Assembly (NCBI GenBank): GCA_963662155.1
Contig: OY759267.1
Location: 38,116,278-38,180,277 of the forward strand
Length of the DNA: 64,000 nt
Reading direction: 5' to 3'
Source of the DNA: Lamellibrachia columna
Lineage: Eukaryota > Annelida > Polychaeta > Sabellida > Siboglinidae
In this document: positions 59,701-64,000 of the stretch, piece after piece
Position numbering within the stretch: the stretch's first letter is position 1
How the letters are laid out: each line of letters opens with the position of its first letter
The notes under the pieces: model-generated
The model's input: only the letters and a program-made list of their open reading frames with translations
Told to the model about the DNA's origin: nothing
The model's database searches: none
Translations under genes and position numbers: made by a program

Positions 59701-62700
59701 ATTAGGTCAAATACACTGAATTCTTCACCAGTATTTTATGAATATTTTGTTTACTCTTTAATCTTTTGATGCATAGTCTCTCATAAATGTGTACGTGCCA
59801 TGTACAGTACGTGCCATGTACAGTACGTGCCATGTACAGTACGTGCCATGTACAGTACGTGCCATGTACAGTACGTGCCATGTACAGTACGTGCCATGTA
59901 CAGTACGTGCCATGTACAGTACGTGCCATGTACAGTACGTGCCATGTACAGTACGTGCCATGTACAGTACGTGCCATGTACAGTACGTGCCATGTACAGT
60001 ACGTGCCATGTACAGTACGTGCCATGTACAGTACGTGCCATGTACAGTACGTGCCATGTACAGTACGTGCCATGTACAGTACGTGCCATGTACAGTACGT
60101 GCCATGTACAGGTTCTGAAGGTGATACGAAAGCCCTCAGTTCGTTTGATGTCAGTTGTGACGACAGACTACTTTGTACGGGAACAGAAGCCACAGACGCT
60201 GATGGTGTCTTCATCTACTTCTGGTAATTGTTGTCTTCCTAACCTTTTTGTACAAACATTTACTAAGGCCTAAATTCATTGCTATACATAATGTTTGGGG
60301 GGAATCATTAAGTATAAACATGAGATGTTTTCAAAGTGATGGAGAGATCAATCCAGACCCGAGGTGCAGTGACAGAGAAGGTGTGTTTGCCAAAGTTAAG
60401 TTTTGTTTTAGGCACAGTAAGTTGTGAAATTGATGGGAGGTTGCCCCACCCTGTCATGTATGTTAAACTTTTCTAAGTAGATATTATATACTGTAATCAC
60501 GAGTGGGTTTTTTTGTTTAGAAAATGTTAAAATATCCATTAATACCACCTGAACAATCCAATAAATGGAAGGTTTTTACAAAACATGTGGTTTAGTTCTT
60601 AGCATTTTAAAGGTGCCTCCTCCTGTGGTTTAGTTTCACTGAAATCATTATACAAATTATTAAATTATTCTTGACTGAACTCGGTCAACATTTTGGAAAA
60701 AAAAGGCAGTGGTTGTCACAAGTTACCTAATCTCTCGATCAAAGTCAGTTCTTTGAATGAATTTAACAAAAGCTTGGACTCTTTCATTAAACAAACCAAT
60801 ATTACTATTCACACATTACATATTTGAACATCAACCAACCTGATTCATGAATGAATTTTGGAGGGAAATTTGAAATACAGATATTAGTCATATTGACATA
60901 ATCGCAGTCGAATGTTGCTGACATTGCAGTAAATTTCTTCACCTTTATTTGGGGAGTAGAATAAAAAACAATATTTGTCTAGATAGTGATAATCACCTAC
61001 TACAACCAGTACCAATCCTGTTTATATGTGAACAGAAACACTATGGTCACTTGGTTTTGAGATAAATTTATTCTTAATTCTCCATCCAGATTATCAGAGC
61101 ACTATACACTGACTGATCGAAAGCATTGAAAGTACAGAAATGTTAAAGCAGAAATTTATTTTAATTAGGAACCGGTTTACAAAGGAATTGAAGCAAAAAA
61201 CAGTTAACTAAACTAACGGAAAACCGTTTGATTGAAAAGGATTTGGAATTGGGTTTCACATTTCGAAAAACGAAGTGGAAAATAAATTTTAATAAAAGTG
61301 TGCATGTGTATATTTGCGTGTTTTTGGGTATGCAGGGACACAAGGAAGCCACAACCACTTGGGTGCTACTCTGAGTCACACCATGATGACATAACACAGG
61401 TCAGTATAGCCTAATCAGTCTGTTGCATTGTATATCAGACTAGTTGGCAAACCCAAAACTGGCAAGTCAACTCTTCTTCCATTTGAGCTCATAACGCTAC
61501 GTTAACCACATATAAATGTGGCTAGAGTATTTTCGAGTTGTGATCACTATTGCGTGGAGCAGGTGATGTAGTGCTGGTTTGGGTCCGTGTTGGTCAGAAT
61601 ATGTCGCGCCTGCATAGTTAGGCAATACATCAGTGCATGGACTATATGATATCTAATAATAAGGACTGTATAATTGTTCTATGTTGGCATGGTGAGAAGG
61701 CACTGTCTAAACTTTTCTACTGACGGTTGGCCAACTAATTCTTGTGTACTCTTGTTCCACAGTCTCGCATTGACCAGGACATCAAGTCAAGTCATTGATG
61801 TCCTAGTCAAGTGTCAAGTCATCTCTTTCTATTCCAGGTCGAGTCCTATGTCACCAGGGTTCAATAATCGCCATGATCATTGTGGATTGTCTGTGGTAAT
61901 TTTTAGCGGGAAATTTAGGCGGATGCTGCCCCACCATAAACATTACCCAATCATCATTAAGTACTTAATAATTATTGTATTTGGTGCAGCCTGTCACAAA
62001 AACGCATTTTGCATACATTTCAGACTTGTTGGCAAATCACAAACTGGCAAGTCGAATCAATTTTAAGTCTTAAGTCAAGGACCTCCATATCAAGTCACAA
62101 GTCATGAAATGTGCAACTCAAGTCAGCCCCTACGACTCGAGTCAACAAATGTGCAATATATGTCACACATTACCTAAAGACTGGTTTTATAAAACCTGAC
62201 TGTGTCACGCTGACTATTTCAACTACTTCAGTTTAACTAAAGATTGGCCTTATAAAAGTCAACCAGACTATATGTTGACTGGACTTATAATTTACTAAGA
62301 TTACCTATATCTGAAACTGGTCTTAAAAGTCACTCAGAGTATCTGAAAACTGGAATAACACTCGCATGGAGTTTTTTAAGTGGGGGGGTGGTCAGTAGCT
62401 GAAGAAATGGCACTGTTTGGAACCACCCAGGAAGAGATGAAGAAACCAGCCCAAAACATAGTGCGTTTCAGCTCTATGCTGCAGTTTGATTGAAGAGGAT
62501 TAATTAAATTGTTGGAGTGTATGAAGATTAGCCTTAACATTGTATGGATTAAGGATTTGTTGTCACCGCAAATATGGATTTGTTGTCACCGTAAGGTGTG
62601 TTATATCTGCTCTAGGTGTGTTACATCTGCTCTAGGTGTGTTTCCACCCACAACTCCGAGACAGTCTACTGACAGGGTCAACAGACGGACTAGTCTGTGT

Positions 62701-63876
62701 GTTCGACATCAGTCAGGAGTCTGAGGACGACGCGTTACAAGGAACGCTTAACTCAGAGTCCTCTGTTGTGAGTTCACTTCACACATTTTATATTCATATA
62801 TATATATATAGTCATAATAATAAAAAACTTCTATCACGCCTAAATCCTTGGATGCGCATCAAAATGAAATAGTTAGGCAATCGGAGAATCAATATGCCAT
62901 GTTAAAATTGTCAACAGATGGATGGATATGCTACGGAACTGAGGAGGGAAAAGATATTATTATGCTTCTTACTGACTCAACACTAACAGGGAGTGAACTC
63001 GAAAGAGTTGGTGCAGCAAACAAGAAAGTTCCAATATTTGTTTTGATGTGTTGGCAGTTATTATGTAAACACTGTTTCAGTTGAAGTTCTTGGTTGTTTG
63101 AGAATATGTGGAACCATCTTTCAACTTAATTTGTAGAGAATTCGTTGAACTAAAGCAGAAGCTTGGATGACTCCACCACAACAACAGGACCATCTCATTG
63201 GTTACAATTGATGTTCAGATCTGAAAATGGAAACCAATTTGTGTGCAGGATGGAGTGATTTTAAATTCAAAAATGTGTAGTGTAAGGTATGGTTTTGGAA
63301 AGATAGAGAAATGTAAGAAAAAACTGCAAATTGACGTTTTGTGTTTCAGAGTCAGATAGGGTGGTGTGGAGAAAGACACTGCAACATCTACTGTACCACG
63401 CACATAGAGACGCTGCACGTTTGGCATTCGATCGAGGTGAGTCGTTGGTAGAGCTCAGAAATATGACTGAACATTTGGATCATATTTATATACATAGTAT
63501 AGCATCAGCAGGGATGATGTTTTCTATTAATTTACGATTACTTTGGCATTTTGTAAATGAAAACTCTTGCTGATTAGATCCCAAACTAGGTTTGAAGTCA
63601 AACAGCATGTTTGCCATCTGTGCAAAAACTGAACCGGTTGTGTCTGTGCAACAATTCAGTTTGCTTTTCCCCATAAGTCTCAGTATATTTTGTGAAAAAT
63701 ATGTCTGTTAGGTCAGAGTATTTAGAACTGAAATTTATTACGCAAATTACAGTTAATGTGTAAAATTATGAATTGTGTAATGTGCATCTTGCCATATTTC
63801 GTGTGCCACACATCTTGCTGTCCTTTTGCAGTTTGACATTGTCACACAAGTCAAGGACGTACGCGATGCATTTCAG
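56736..63876 (+). CDS. WDR89: WD repeat-containing protein 89, 3' end outside window
   Basis: Nine exons visible: 56736-56851, 57391-57491, 58138-58222, 58805-58860, 60112-60223, 61336-61399, 62636-62767, 63350-63436, 63832-63876; the gene then runs off the window. Protein blocks follow WDR89 in order: VAATSSENTVRIYTRHTLGY, HTKTVTGVKFAQL, SLDGTVRCWDTRD, SFDVSCDDRLLCTGTEATDA, SHHDDITQVCFHPQ, GSTDGLVCVFDI, SQIGWCGERHCNIY, VTQVKDVRDA. These are WD40 blades with WDT and FDI ends, so a beta-propeller scaffold; the family's molecular role is not well known. The exon 4 donor is GC (58861-58862), which phase requires. The exon 5 acceptor is formed by the last unit of a satellite. The start ATG is the first one close to the exon 1 homology. 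Confidence 0.9.
59442..59657. repeat. 24-bp satellite, 9 perfect copies
   Basis: Unit CAGTTATAAGAACAGATTCC + TTGA repeated nine times without visible change, in WDR89 intron 4. Confidence 0.98.
59793..60111. repeat. 16-bp satellite, about 20 perfect copies
   Basis: Unit ACGTGCCATGTACAGT repeated over 319 bp, the last unit lacking its final T. The closing CAG is the acceptor of WDR89 exon 5. Each unit contains the palindromes TGTACA and, across the junction, ACGT. Confidence 0.98.
61440..62165. repeat. AAGTC/GAGTC-rich repeat in WDR89 intron 6
   Basis: Many scattered CAAGTC, AAGTCA and GACTCGAGTC words (GGCAAGTCAACTC near 61459; TACGACTCGAGTCAAC near 62130). It looks like a degraded DNA-transposon remnant, but ends and target duplication were not found. 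Confidence 0.4.
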
Positions 63877-64000
63877 GTGTGTACTCTTCTCTATTCTTGG
63901 AAGACTATAAATTGTTGTATATTTTTCCAAATATGTCGGCCAACTCACTCGGCCTTCATCGATGAACTGGAATCGCTGTGGCCATATCACATATATAACC

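Noticed and set aside
59407..59719. Repeat protein built on SYKNRFLD
   Set aside because: Translation of the 24-bp satellite. No start context, splice sites or homology.
59702..60273. Repeat-protein ORFs of 100-170 codons on both strands
   Set aside because: Frames through the 16-bp satellite. Only the in-frame link into WDR89 exon 5 is worth keeping, as a splicing question.
62848..63084. 78-codon ORF as a WDR89 exon
   Set aside because: It does not match the family. The next true exon (63350-63436, SQIGWCGERH) joins exon 7 in phase without it.

Overview
The window is animal nuclear DNA: AT-rich, with split genes (GT-AG introns and some apparent GC-AG introns), decayed non-LTR retrotransposons, tRNA-derived SINEs, MITE-like DNA transposons and much simple-sequence DNA. 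The gene models, the SepSecS gene (needed for selenocysteine synthesis in animals) and the LINE/SINE types fit a marine invertebrate (lower deuterostome or lophotrochozoan). I cannot name the species. No bacterial or viral genes, CRISPR arrays or rRNA genes were seen.

Layout. 1-2942 (+): 3' part of a gene for a small secreted LamG-like jelly-roll (concanavalin A-like) protein. 4280-9300: a local tandem duplication, a decayed plus-strand LINE, then a minus-strand LINE with a 1015-codon endonuclease/reverse transcriptase ORF. 10330-11640: remains of a CR1-like LINE. 14251-17432 (-): a complete six-exon paralogue of the first gene with the same intron phases, so the two face each other tail to tail about 11 kb apart. 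18063-19871: a long near-perfect inverted repeat filled with microsatellites. 20221-21076: a 31-bp minisatellite. 21-32 kb: mostly unexplained sequence, a 450-bp (TA)n block, SINEs, an orphan ORF and a stray decayed fragment of the LamG-like gene.

The right half holds three conserved genes. IDUA (alpha-L-iduronidase, +, 32197-45954, 14 exons) degrades dermatan and heparan sulfate in the lysosome. SEPSECS (-, 56139-47759, 10 exons) makes selenocysteinyl-tRNA from phosphoseryl-tRNA. WDR89 (a WD-repeat protein, +, from 56736, nine exons visible, 3' end outside the window) is divergent from SEPSECS across a gap of about 600 bp that may be a shared promoter. IDUA and SEPSECS are convergent. Splice junctions were placed by eye; codon phase closes at every junction listed except where stated.

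Points that stand out: three introns that need a GC donor to keep frame; a WDR89 intron whose acceptor is the last unit of a 20-copy 16-bp satellite; a LINE nested in another LINE with a readable target duplication; an 818-bp hAT-type element with an 8-bp target duplication; a 776-bp TA-flanked MITE; LINE insertions abutting splice sites in both IDUA and SEPSECS; and the small secreted LamG-like gene pair, one copy of which may have a damaged splice acceptor.
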